Source: Ideonella oryzae (lineage in GTDB: Bacteria > Pseudomonadota > Gammaproteobacteria > Burkholderiales > Burkholderiaceae_C). From it: a DNA stretch of 64,000 nucleotides. Below are positions 42,712-49,845 of this stretch, piece by piece. Positions within the stretch are counted from its first letter, which is position 1. Every line of letters begins with the position of its first letter. The stretch is taken from assembly GCF_024055665.1 (NCBI RefSeq), contig NZ_JAMXMC010000011.1, positions 62,001 to 126,000 on the forward strand. Direction: 5' to 3'. The notes under the pieces were generated by a model. That model had not been told where the DNA came from, did not search any database, and was given only the letters and a program-made list of their open reading frames with translations. A program made the translations under genes and the position numbers.

Positions 42712-44859
42712 TCAGCCGCCGACCGGTCGGTCCTCGACCAGGCGGCCGTCCTTCAGCACCAGCACCCGCTGGGCGCTGGCGATGGTCTCGGGCCGGTGGG
42801 CCACGATGATGCGCGTCAGCTGCAACTGCTGGACCGCGAGGTTCACCCGGCGCTCGCGGTCCACGTCCAGCGCGCTGGTCGCCTCGTCCAGCAGCAGGAT
42901 GCGCGGGCGCTTGTACAGCGCCCGGGCCAGCAGGATGCGCTGCTTCTGCCCGCCCGACAGGCTGGTGCCCATGTCGCCCACCAGGGTGGCGTAGCCCATG
43001 GGCATGGCCAGGATCTCCTCGTGCACCGCAGCCTGCTGCGCGCAGGCCTCGATCCAGTCACGGTCCGGGTCGGGCGCGAAAAAGGCGATGTTGTCGGCGA
43101 TGGAGCCGGCGAACAGCGGCTCGTCCTGCATCACCGTGCCGATCAGGTTGCGCCAGCGGGTGCGGCCCAGGCGGGCCAGCGGCAGGCCGTCGATGGAAAT
43201 CTCGCCGGCCTGCGGGCCGTAGATGCCCAGCAGCAGCTTGAGCAGCGTCGTCTTGCCGCCGCCCGACGGCCCGGTGATGGCCACCGACTCGCCCGGCGCC
43301 ACACTGAAGCTGATGTCCTGTAACACCTCGGCCTCCACATCCGCATAGCGGAAGTGCAGGCCCCGCACCGTCAGCCGGCCCGCCAGCACGGTGCCCGCGG
43401 GCAAGGGCGTGCCGGCATCCTCCTCGGGCGGCGTGCGCACGATGTCGGCCAGGCGCTCGCCCTGCAGGCGCAGCAGCTGCAGCTCGCCGGCCTTGTCGAT
43501 CAATGCGCCAAAACGGGTGGCGAACTGCTCCTGGTAGGCCAGGAAGGCGAACAGCATGCCGGTGCTGATCTGCTGGTCCATCACCGCCAGCGCGCCCAAC
43601 CAGACCACCGCCACCCGCTCCAGGCCGAAGATCAGCCGCTGCCCCACCGCCAGCACCAGCTCGTGGCGGCGGGCCACCAGGCTGGCGTTCATCGCATCCA
43701 CCACCAGGTTCAGAAAGCGCGACTGGCGCCGCCCCTGGGCATTGAACAGCTTGATCGCGCCCACCCCGCGCAGCGACTCGAGAAAGTGGCTGCTCTTGCG
43801 CGCCTCGTGCACCAGGGCCTCCTCGGAGGCCTCCTTCATCGGCCGGTACAGGGCCCAGCGCAGCACCGCGTACAGCGCCACAGCAGCCACCGCCACGGCG
43901 GTCAGGGCCGGGCTGTAGGCCAGCATCAACACCAGGGTCAGCAGCACCATCAGACCGTCGATCACCGCTTCGGAGAACTGCATCGACAGCGCATCCTGGA
44001 TTTGCTGCACCGCAGCAAATCGGGACCACACATCGCCGGTATGGCGGCGCTCGAACCACTCCAGCGGCAGCCGCAGCAGGTGGGCGAAGACCTGCCCCAG
44101 CCACTGCAGCTTGAGCGTGGAGGACAGGTGCAGCACCGCCCAGGAACGGGCCGCCGCCGCCACCGACTGCAGCAGCACCAGGCCGCCGAAGCCCACGCCC
44201 AGGGTCAGCAGCAGGTCGCGGTCGCCGGTGGGCAGGGCACTGTCCACCACCCACTGCAGAAAGAAGGGACTGCCCAGCACCAGCAGCTCCAGCGCCAGCG
44301 CCAGCAGCAGCACCTGGCCCAGGGCCCGCTTCCAGCCCAGCACCCGGCCCATCAGCTCACGCAGGCGCACCGGCTGGCGCTCGCGCCGGGGCACGAAGGC
44401 CGCGGTGGGCGTGAACTCCAGCGCCACCCCGCTGAAATGCGGCGACAGCTCGGCCAGGCTCAGTCGGCGCACGCCACGCACCGGGTCGTGCACGGTCGCC
44501 ACGCCGCGCTTGAGCCCGGCCAGCACGACGAAGTGGTTCAGGTCCCAGTGCAGCACCGCCGGCAGGCTCAACTGGGCCAGCTGCTCGGGCTCGGCCCGCA
44601 GGGCGCGCGGCGCCAGACCCAGGGCCGCACCCATCTCGCAGACGTCGGCGGCCGTGGCCCCCTTCATGGAGATCTGGAAGCGGCTGCGCAGGGCCGGCAG
44701 GTCGGTGTCCAGCCCATGGGCGCCGGCCACCATGGCCAGGCAGGCCAGGCCGCATTCGGCCGCCTCGGTCTGCAACACCAGGGGCACGCGGCGGCGGCCC
44801 CATCCGGTGCGCAGGCCGCGCAAGGGCTCGGGGGCGGTGGCAGCGGTCGGCTCGGTCAT
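42712..44859 (-). CDS. ABC exporter with N-terminal C39 double-glycine peptidase domain
   Basis: The 715-residue protein combines a C39 peptidase (catalytic Cys36 in QTEAAECGLACLAM, His109 in HWDLNHF, Asp125 in VHDP), about six transmembrane helices (175-440) and a nucleotide-binding domain (Walker A GPSGGGKTT, signature LSGGQKQR, Walker B ILLLDEATSALD). Such proteins cleave the leader of a double-glycine peptide and export it. All catalytic residues are present, so processing should be active. It lies 10 bases downstream of the HlyD gene, and the likely substrate is the peptide at 46363-46521. Confidence 0.95.
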   Translation of the reverse strand: MTEPTAATAPEPLRGLRTGWGRRRVPLVLQTEAAECGLACLAMVAGAHGLDTDLPALRSRFQISMKGATAADVCEMGAALGLAPRALRAEPEQLAQLSLPAVLHWDLNHFVVLAGLKRGVATVHDPVRGVRRLSLAELSPHFSGVALEFTPTAAFVPRRERQPVRLRELMGRVLGWKRALGQVLLLALALELLVLGSPFFLQWVVDSALPTGDRDLLLTLGVGFGGLVLLQSVAAAARSWAVLHLSSTLKLQWLGQVFAHLLRLPLEWFERRHTGDVWSRFAAVQQIQDALSMQFSEAVIDGLMVLLTLVLMLAYSPALTAVAVAAVALYAVLRWALYRPMKEASEEALVHEARKSSHFLESLRGVGAIKLFNAQGRRQSRFLNLVVDAMNASLVARRHELVLAVGQRLIFGLERVAVVWLGALAVMDQQISTGMLFAFLAYQEQFATRFGALIDKAGELQLLRLQGERLADIVRTPPEEDAGTPLPAGTVLAGRLTVRGLHFRYADVEAEVLQDISFSVAPGESVAITGPSGGGKTTLLKLLLGIYGPQAGEISIDGLPLARLGRTRWRNLIGTVMQDEPLFAGSIADNIAFFAPDPDRDWIEACAQQAAVHEEILAMPMGYATLVGDMGTSLSGGQKQRILLARALYKRPRILLLDEATSALDVDRERRVNLAVQQLQLTRIIVAHRPETIASAQRVLVLKDGRLVEDRPVGG

Positions 44860-44869
44860 GCGGTCTCTC

Positions 44870-46132
44870 TCACCAGCGCTGGCGCCAACCCAGCAGGGGC
44901 TCCAGCACCCATTCGATCAGCCGGCGGCGTTCCAGCTGGATGTCGGCATCCAGCTGCATGCCCGGCTGCAGGGGCTGAGCCTGGCCGCCCGCGCGCATGG
45001 TCTGGGCCGAGAGCGTCACGACGATGCGGTAGAGGGGCTGCGGCGCCCCCGCCGCAGGGGCCAGCGGCAACTTGGCCAGCTCGGTGGCCTGGGCCGGCGC
45101 CTGGGCCACCTGGCTCACCGTGCCATCCAGCCAGCCGTACTTCTGGTAAGGGAAGGCCTGCAGCCGCAGGCGCACCGGTTGCCCTGGCCGCACAAAACCC
45201 AGCGCGCTGGAGGGCGCGTACAGGTGGGCCTGCAGCGGCGCCGCGGCGGGCCACAGGCTGGCCATCGCGAACTCGTCGCTGACCGCCTGGCCCGCACCGG
45301 CGTAGATCGCGGTGACGGTGCCGGCCATCGGCGCGGTGACGGGCAGCACGCGATCCGCGGCCGCCGGGTCGGCGCGCGTCGCCGTCTCGCGGATCTCATC
45401 GCGCTGCCGGGCCAGGCCTTGCAGCTGCTGGGCGGTCTGCGCAGGCAGCTCGCGCGCCTGGGCCTGCAGGCCGGCCAGGTCACGGCTCAGCGAAGCACGC
45501 TGGCGCAACAGGGCAGCGCCGTCGGCGCGCAGCCCCATCACCTCTTCCTGCTTGGCCTGCACCTGGGCGGTAGAGACGAACTGCTGCCCCGCCAGCGATT
45601 CCAGCCGGGCCTGGGCCTGCTCGGCCAGGGCCAGACGCTGCTGGTGGAACTGGACCTGCTGCTCGAGCTGCTGCAGCTCGCGCTGCAAGGCCTCGATGCG
45701 CTGGGACAGCGACTGCTGCTCCGCCTCGGCCACCCGGCGGGTCTGCTGCTCGGTGTCGGCCAGGCTCTGCAGCCGGGCATCGAAGGTCTGCTGCAGCTGG
45801 CCTTGCGGCGTGCCGGCCAGGCGGGGGTCGCCCACGGCCAGGGTCATCAGCAGCTGCCCGGCCTGCACCCGCTGGCCCTCCTGCACCACCAGGCGCTGCA
45901 CCCGTGCCACCTGGGGCGGAACGATGCGCACCAGGCCGCCTGCGGGTGTCAACACCCCGCTCACATGCACGCGCCGGCTGCCCTGTCCCCAGGCCAGGAA
46001 CAGCCCCAGGGCCAGCACGCACACCACCACACCGGCGGTGACCCAGGCGAGGGGCAGCGGCTGAGACAGCTGCAGGCTCCCCAGCCACTCCCCCTGACGA
46101 TGGCGCAGGGCCTCGGGTCGGAACAGGCTCAT
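44870..46132 (-). CDS. HlyD-family periplasmic adaptor of the peptide exporter
   Basis: The 420-residue membrane-fusion protein has one transmembrane helix (LAWVTAGVVVCVLALGLF), a biotinyl-lipoyl-like domain, a long coiled-coil hairpin rich in glutamine, and a barrel domain. This is the layout of the CvaA/HlyD type, which links the ABC exporter to an outer-membrane TolC channel. No tolC is in the window. Start 46132 has GAGGG upstream; an ATG at 46150 is in frame. It is separated by a terminator from the peptide gene on the same strand. Confidence 0.9.
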   Translation of the reverse strand: MSLFRPEALRHRQGEWLGSLQLSQPLPLAWVTAGVVVCVLALGLFLAWGQGSRRVHVSGVLTPAGGLVRIVPPQVARVQRLVVQEGQRVQAGQLLMTLAVGDPRLAGTPQGQLQQTFDARLQSLADTEQQTRRVAEAEQQSLSQRIEALQRELQQLEQQVQFHQQRLALAEQAQARLESLAGQQFVSTAQVQAKQEEVMGLRADGAALLRQRASLSRDLAGLQAQARELPAQTAQQLQGLARQRDEIRETATRADPAAADRVLPVTAPMAGTVTAIYAGAGQAVSDEFAMASLWPAAAPLQAHLYAPSSALGFVRPGQPVRLRLQAFPYQKYGWLDGTVSQVAQAPAQATELAKLPLAPAAGAPQPLYRIVVTLSAQTMRAGGQAQPLQPGMQLDADIQLERRRLIEWVLEPLLGWRQRW

Positions 46133-46207
46133 CCGGCCCTCGCGAGGCATCGGATGGTGGTCTGTGTGAACTGCATGGCGGGCCGATGATAGGGCGTTCG
46201 ACAGGCC

Positions 46208-46247
46208 TCAAAAAGAGACGGCGGCCCGGTTTCCCGTGGCCGCCGTC
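46208..46247 (-). terminator. Rho-independent terminator between peptide gene and exporter genes
   Basis: A 10-bp perfect stem (GACGGCGGCC / GGCCGCCGTC, 46217-46247) is followed on the minus strand by CTTTTT (46210-46215). It lies after the double-glycine peptide gene and before hlyD. It would give an abundant short peptide transcript and leave the exporter to read-through or its own promoter. Confidence 0.8.
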
Positions 46248-46362
46248 GAGAGATCCCAACACGTCCTAAGTCTGGACTTGTCTTCCCTGATGGTGCGTGA
46301 ACAGAGAATCGCCCTCCCCAGGCCGATTCACGATGACAGCGTCTTGTTTTCTTGTCTTCGGA

Positions 46363-46521
46363 TTACCAGCCGCCCTTGGGCAGGGCATCCACGGCCTGGG
46401 TGCCGCCCACCACAGCGCGCAGCTCGGTGGTCGACAGCTGTTGCAGCGGTTGCACCGCGGCAGTCTTGGCACGCAGCGCGCCCAGGGTGTTGGAAACGAT
46501 GGACTTCAGGACTTGCTTCAT
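46363..46521 (-). CDS. Double-glycine leader peptide with a 12-residue core
   Basis: The 52-residue peptide ends its leader with LSTTELRAVVGG, an ideal match to the L-S-x-x-E-L-x-x-V-x-G-G consensus read by C39 peptidases. Cleavage would release TQAVDALPKGGW, only 12 residues, far shorter than most bacteriocins and nearer to pheromone size. It has no cysteine, so no lanthionine or disulfide is expected. Gene order (LuxR regulator upstream, HlyD and C39 exporter downstream, same strand) supports it as the exported substrate. The start at 46521 has a GGAG 11 bases upstream. Confidence 0.85.
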   Translation of the reverse strand: MKQVLKSIVSNTLGALRAKTAAVQPLQQLSTTELRAVVGGTQAVDALPKGGW

Positions 46522-46593
46522 GGTGGCTTGACTCCGTTGATCGGTGCGCATCTAGCGCGTGAAGTCATTGAACCAAGTCCCCGCTTTTGGCGA

Positions 46594-46613
46594 CACTGTC
46601 AACTCTTACAGGG
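46594..46613 (-). promoter_or_regulatory. lux-box-like dyad in the peptide promoter
   Basis: CACTGTCAACTCTTACAGGG contains CTGT-N8-ACAG, the arms and spacing of the Vibrio fischeri lux box. It overlaps TTGACA on the minus strand (46602-46597). If the -10 is TTCAAT (46572-46567), the dyad is centred near -43, the classical LuxR activator position. It lies between the luxR stop and the peptide start. Confidence 0.6.
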
Positions 46614-46640
46614 CGTCACCCTCCGCAACACATCCCCTGC

Positions 46641-47357
46641 TCAGTGGATCAGGCCCAGGCGCAGCGCCTTGAGCACCGCCTGGTGCTTGTTGCTCGCCTC
46701 GAGCTTGTGCATCGCATTCTGCAGGTGCAGCACCGCCGTGCGCTCGCTGATGCCCAGGATCGTGCCCACCTCCCAGGCGGTCTTGCCCTCCATGGTCCAG
46801 CGCAAGGCCTCCAGTTCACGGGGGGTCAGCTTGGGCCGCTCCAGCGCCACCGCGTTGGGTGCCACAAAGAGGCGCAAGGCCGCTTCCTGCGCATGCACGG
46901 CAAACAGCTGGATGTCCGCCACGATCCGGGTCAGAGCCGCGGGCTCCCTGGGCAAGGCCTGGTCGCGGTCCACGCCGAAGGTGAAATGTCGCCCCTGCGG
47001 CAGGTGCATCGCCAGCGCAATCCCCGTGCGATAGCCAAAAGCCGCCTGCTCTTCCCAGAGCTCCTCCACCCCGTTGCGGACATAGGTGGCCTGGTCCCAC
47101 AGGATGGGCACGGTGCCCCGCTTGCAGTGCTGCATGACGGGATCGCGTCGCCACAACTGGTGGTTGCCAAACACGTCCAGGAAATTCGCGGGCGTGTTGT
47201 CCACCGTGAAGAAATCGGAATGGGTCAGCGAATGGTCGATGACCGTCATCGCAGACACATAGGCAAAGCCCAGATCCTGCGCAAAGCGGATGACCTCCTC
47301 GCGGAAATCCGCTTCAGTCTGCGCCTGCATGACCGACAAAAAGCTGCCATGCAGCAT
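46641..47357 (-). CDS. LuxR-family regulator with autoinducer-binding domain (LuxR solo)
   Basis: The 238-residue protein has an acyl-homoserine-lactone-type domain (FAQDLGFAYVSAM; LWRRDPVMQHC with the conserved Asp-Pro; PILWDQ with the conserved Trp; FGYRTGIALAMHLPQG) and a LuxR helix-turn-helix (LTPRELEALRWTMEGKTAWE, ISERTAVLHL). There is no luxI beside it, so it is a solo that senses a signal made elsewhere or by neighbours. The Tyr of the usual WxxxY pattern is not obvious, so the ligand may be non-standard. The start is uncertain (47357 or 47330). Confidence 0.88.
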   Translation of the reverse strand: MLHGSFLSVMQAQTEADFREEVIRFAQDLGFAYVSAMTVIDHSLTHSDFFTVDNTPANFLDVFGNHQLWRRDPVMQHCKRGTVPILWDQATYVRNGVEELWEEQAAFGYRTGIALAMHLPQGRHFTFGVDRDQALPREPAALTRIVADIQLFAVHAQEAALRLFVAPNAVALERPKLTPRELEALRWTMEGKTAWEVGTILGISERTAVLHLQNAMHKLEASNKHQAVLKALRLGLIH

Positions 47358-47610
47358 GCCGGCGGTCACGGCGCTGCCTCCCGCACCGCGCAGGCCGGGA
47401 TCCACCAGGCATCCCTGACAGGTCTTACATCTAGCTCACGCACGTCGTCCATTCCAGACTATCGCCATGCTCTCGCTACCGAATGCTCATGCACCCTCGC
47501 GCTCGCGCGGCGCCATGCCACCCCCCTGGTCCTTGTATTTGTGGCCGACGGTATTTTGGCAGGCAAACCGGCCACAAACTTGTCGCTTTGTGCACGTTGG
47601 CACGCGTGTG

Positions 47611-47880
47611 ATGCGCGGAAGCCCCCGCGATCCCCTGTGCGGACAGACCCTGTGGTGCGAATCCTCCCCCCAACCCGAGGCCGGCCTGCTGTGGGACTGG
47701 GTGGAAATCAACGAAGGCGTGGTCGCCATGGCCGATCCGATGGGTGTGCTGACCAATCTGCGTCTGGTCAGCGACGAGGGCGCGGTGATGACCAGCAACG
47801 AGGCCTCCCTGCACCTGAACGGCCTGATCCACCAGCTGCCCTGGCAGGACGAGGTGTGGCGCTCGCTGCGCCAGGCCTGA
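47611..47880 (+). CDS. Hypothetical protein
   Basis: The 89-residue C-terminal part of this frame (GLLWDWVEINEGVVAMADPM onward to IHQLPWQDEVWRSLRQA) is acidic, balanced in composition and likely real. The frame extends upstream to 47467, but those residues look non-coding, so I take the ATG at 47611 with low certainty about the start. No family is recognised. It sits between the LuxR solo (divergent) and the ABC-2 operon (convergent). Confidence 0.55.
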   Translation: MRGSPRDPLCGQTLWCESSPQPEAGLLWDWVEINEGVVAMADPMGVLTNLRLVSDEGAVMTSNEASLHLNGLIHQLPWQDEVWRSLRQA

Positions 47881-47899
47881 CGCCCCGGCGCCATCGACC

Positions 47900-49063
47900 T
47901 CAACGCGCCACCACCTTGGCCAGTTGCCGGGCCACGTAGGCCAGGCAGGCGGCGGTCAGGGCCAGCCCGATCACCGCGGTGATCGCCCAATCCCCCCAGC
48001 CCAGCGGGTCGCCCCGCAGCACGCGGTTCATCAGCGTGCTCTGCGCCAGGGCCGGCACCCACAGGTGCCAGGGACGCTCGCCGTCCTGGTCGATCATGCT
48101 CATCATCGGCAGCAGGGACACCCCCAGCAGCAGCACGCTGGCCCCGGCCTGAGCTTCCTTGAAGGTCTTGCACCGGATGGCGATCGCCATCAGCAGGGCC
48201 GACAGGCTGGCCGCCAGCGGCAGCAGCACCGCCAGGAAGGTCAGGGCCTCGGGCCAGCCATACTGGAAGTTGGCCGCCAGCGTCTCGCTGCGCAGCAGCC
48301 ACTGCCCCGACAGGAAGCTCAGACTGGACAGCAGCGCGATCAGCATGGCCACCGCGGCCACCGCGCCCCACTTGCCCACCACCAGCCCCATCCGCGTCGC
48401 AGGGGTGGTCAGCAGCGGCTCCAGCGAGCCGCGCTCGCGCTCGCCCGCCGTCGTGTCCAGTGCGGCGTTGAGCGCGCCGTAGAGCACCGCCATCAGCACG
48501 AAGAAGGGCAGCATGCCGGTCAGGCGCATGGCCCGCGCCGCCGGGCTGCCCAGGTCGCGTCCCTGCACATCCACCGCCTGCAGCAGGGCCGGCGACACGC
48601 CGCGCACCAGCAGCCGCAACACCGCCTGTTCGCGGCTGAAGCCCTGCAACAGGTTCAGGATGCGCTGCTGCCCGCTGTCAGCGCGCTGGTTGCTCGACGA
48701 ACTCACCACCTCCACCGTGGGCACCTCGCCCTGGTGCAGGTCGGCCTCGAAGTCCTTGGGCACCACCACCACCGGATCGCCCAGCCGGTTCTGCGCCAGC
48801 TGCTGCTCGTAGTCGGCCGGGGCCTCGCGCACGGTGTAGGTCTGGCGCTCCAGGTAATTGCGCAGCGTGGGCGCCTGGGCGATGCCCTGCACCACCACCT
48901 CGCGCGCCTCGGCCTGCTTTTCCACTCGGGCCACCAGGGTGGAGATCAGCATCAGCACCAGTGGCCCCATGGCCACCGCGCTGAGCAGCACGGTCATCAG
49001 GGTGCGGCGGTCGCGCAGCGCGTCCGCCAGCTCCTTGCGGAACACGGTCCAGGCGCCGGTCAT
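47900..49063 (-). CDS. ABC-2 type transporter permease (NatB-like)
   Basis: The 387-residue permease has an N-terminal helix (TVLLSAVAMGPLVLMLISTL), a large periplasmic domain and a C-terminal cluster of about five helices. It contains AALDTTAGERERGSLEPLLT, the cytoplasmic loop conserved in NatB/YhaP-type exporters. The substrate is unknown. Its start overlaps the ATPase gene by four bases, so the two form one exporter. Confidence 0.9.
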   Translation of the reverse strand: MTGAWTVFRKELADALRDRRTLMTVLLSAVAMGPLVLMLISTLVARVEKQAEAREVVVQGIAQAPTLRNYLERQTYTVREAPADYEQQLAQNRLGDPVVVVPKDFEADLHQGEVPTVEVVSSSSNQRADSGQQRILNLLQGFSREQAVLRLLVRGVSPALLQAVDVQGRDLGSPAARAMRLTGMLPFFVLMAVLYGALNAALDTTAGERERGSLEPLLTTPATRMGLVVGKWGAVAAVAMLIALLSSLSFLSGQWLLRSETLAANFQYGWPEALTFLAVLLPLAASLSALLMAIAIRCKTFKEAQAGASVLLLGVSLLPMMSMIDQDGERPWHLWVPALAQSTLMNRVLRGDPLGWGDWAITAVIGLALTAACLAYVARQLAKVVAR

Positions 49064-49845
49064 CGTGCCCCCTCCCCGCCCGCAGCGGCGGCCCGCTCGG
49101 CATCGTCAAAGGCCAGGCTCACGAAGGCCTCCTCGAAATCGCTCCGACCGGTGCGGGCCAGCAGCTCGGGCACCGTGCCCTGGGCCACCGTGGTGCCCCG
49201 GGCGATCACCACCACGTGGTCGCACAGCCGCTCCACCTCCTGCATGATGTGGGTGGAGAAGACGATGCACTTGCCCTCATCGTCGCGCAGCCGGCGCAGG
49301 GCCTCGCGCAGCGCGCGGGTGGCCAGCACGTCCAGGCCGTTGGTGGGTTCGTCCAGGATGATGTTGGGCGGGTTGTGCACCAGGGCCCGGGCCAGCGCGG
49401 TCTTCATGCGCTCGCCCTGGCTGAAACCCTCGGTACGGCGGTCCAACAGCGGGACCATGTCCAGCACCCGGGCCAGGTGCTCCGCACGGGCCACCGCCTC
49501 CGCAGCGCGCATGCCCTGCAGGCGGCCGTGGTAGACGATGTTCTCGCGCGCGGTCAGGCGCGGGTACAAGCCACGCGCATCCGAGAGCACCCCCAGGCGC
49601 GCCAGCGCGGCCTGCGGTTCGCGTGCCACCTCCAGCCCGTCCACCCGGGCCTGGCCGGCGTCAGGGGCCAACAGTGCCGCCACCATGCGCAGCGTGGTGG
49701 TCTTGCCCGCACCATTGGGGCCCAGCAGGCCGGTGATGGCGCCATCGGCCGCCTTCCAGCTCACGGCCCGCACCGCGGGCACCACCTTGCGCTGCCGGCC
49801 GCTGCCGGCGACAAAGGTCTTGCTCAGTCCGGCCACCTCGATCAT
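49060..49845 (-). CDS. ABC transporter ATP-binding protein (NatA-like)
   Basis: The 261-residue ATPase has Walker A LLGPNGAGKTTT, Q-loop, signature FSQGERMKTALARAL and Walker B NIILDEPTNGLDVLAT. It couples to the permease encoded directly downstream. Its start overlaps the end of the upstream hydrolase gene by four bases, so the three genes are translationally coupled. NatAB relatives export sodium or drugs; the cargo here is not known. Confidence 0.93.
   Translation of the reverse strand: MIEVAGLSKTFVAGSGRQRKVVPAVRAVSWKAADGAITGLLGPNGAGKTTTLRMVAALLAPDAGQARVDGLEVAREPQAALARLGVLSDARGLYPRLTARENIVYHGRLQGMRAAEAVARAEHLARVLDMVPLLDRRTEGFSQGERMKTALARALVHNPPNIILDEPTNGLDVLATRALREALRRLRDDEGKCIVFSTHIMQEVERLCDHVVVIARGTTVAQGTVPELLARTGRSDFEEAFVSLAFDDAERAAAAGGEGAR

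Noticed and set aside
44111-46189. A 692-codon plus-strand frame opposite the ABC/HlyD genes
   Set aside because: Long antisense frames are common in high-GC DNA; the sequence is Arg/Ala/Gln-rich without domains and both minus-strand genes are certain.
46597-46602. Perfect TTGACA (minus strand) as a -35 of an ordinary sigma-70 promoter
   Set aside because: No acceptable -10 lies 16-18 bases away; the better -10 (TTCAAT) is too far, which fits an activator-dependent promoter better.
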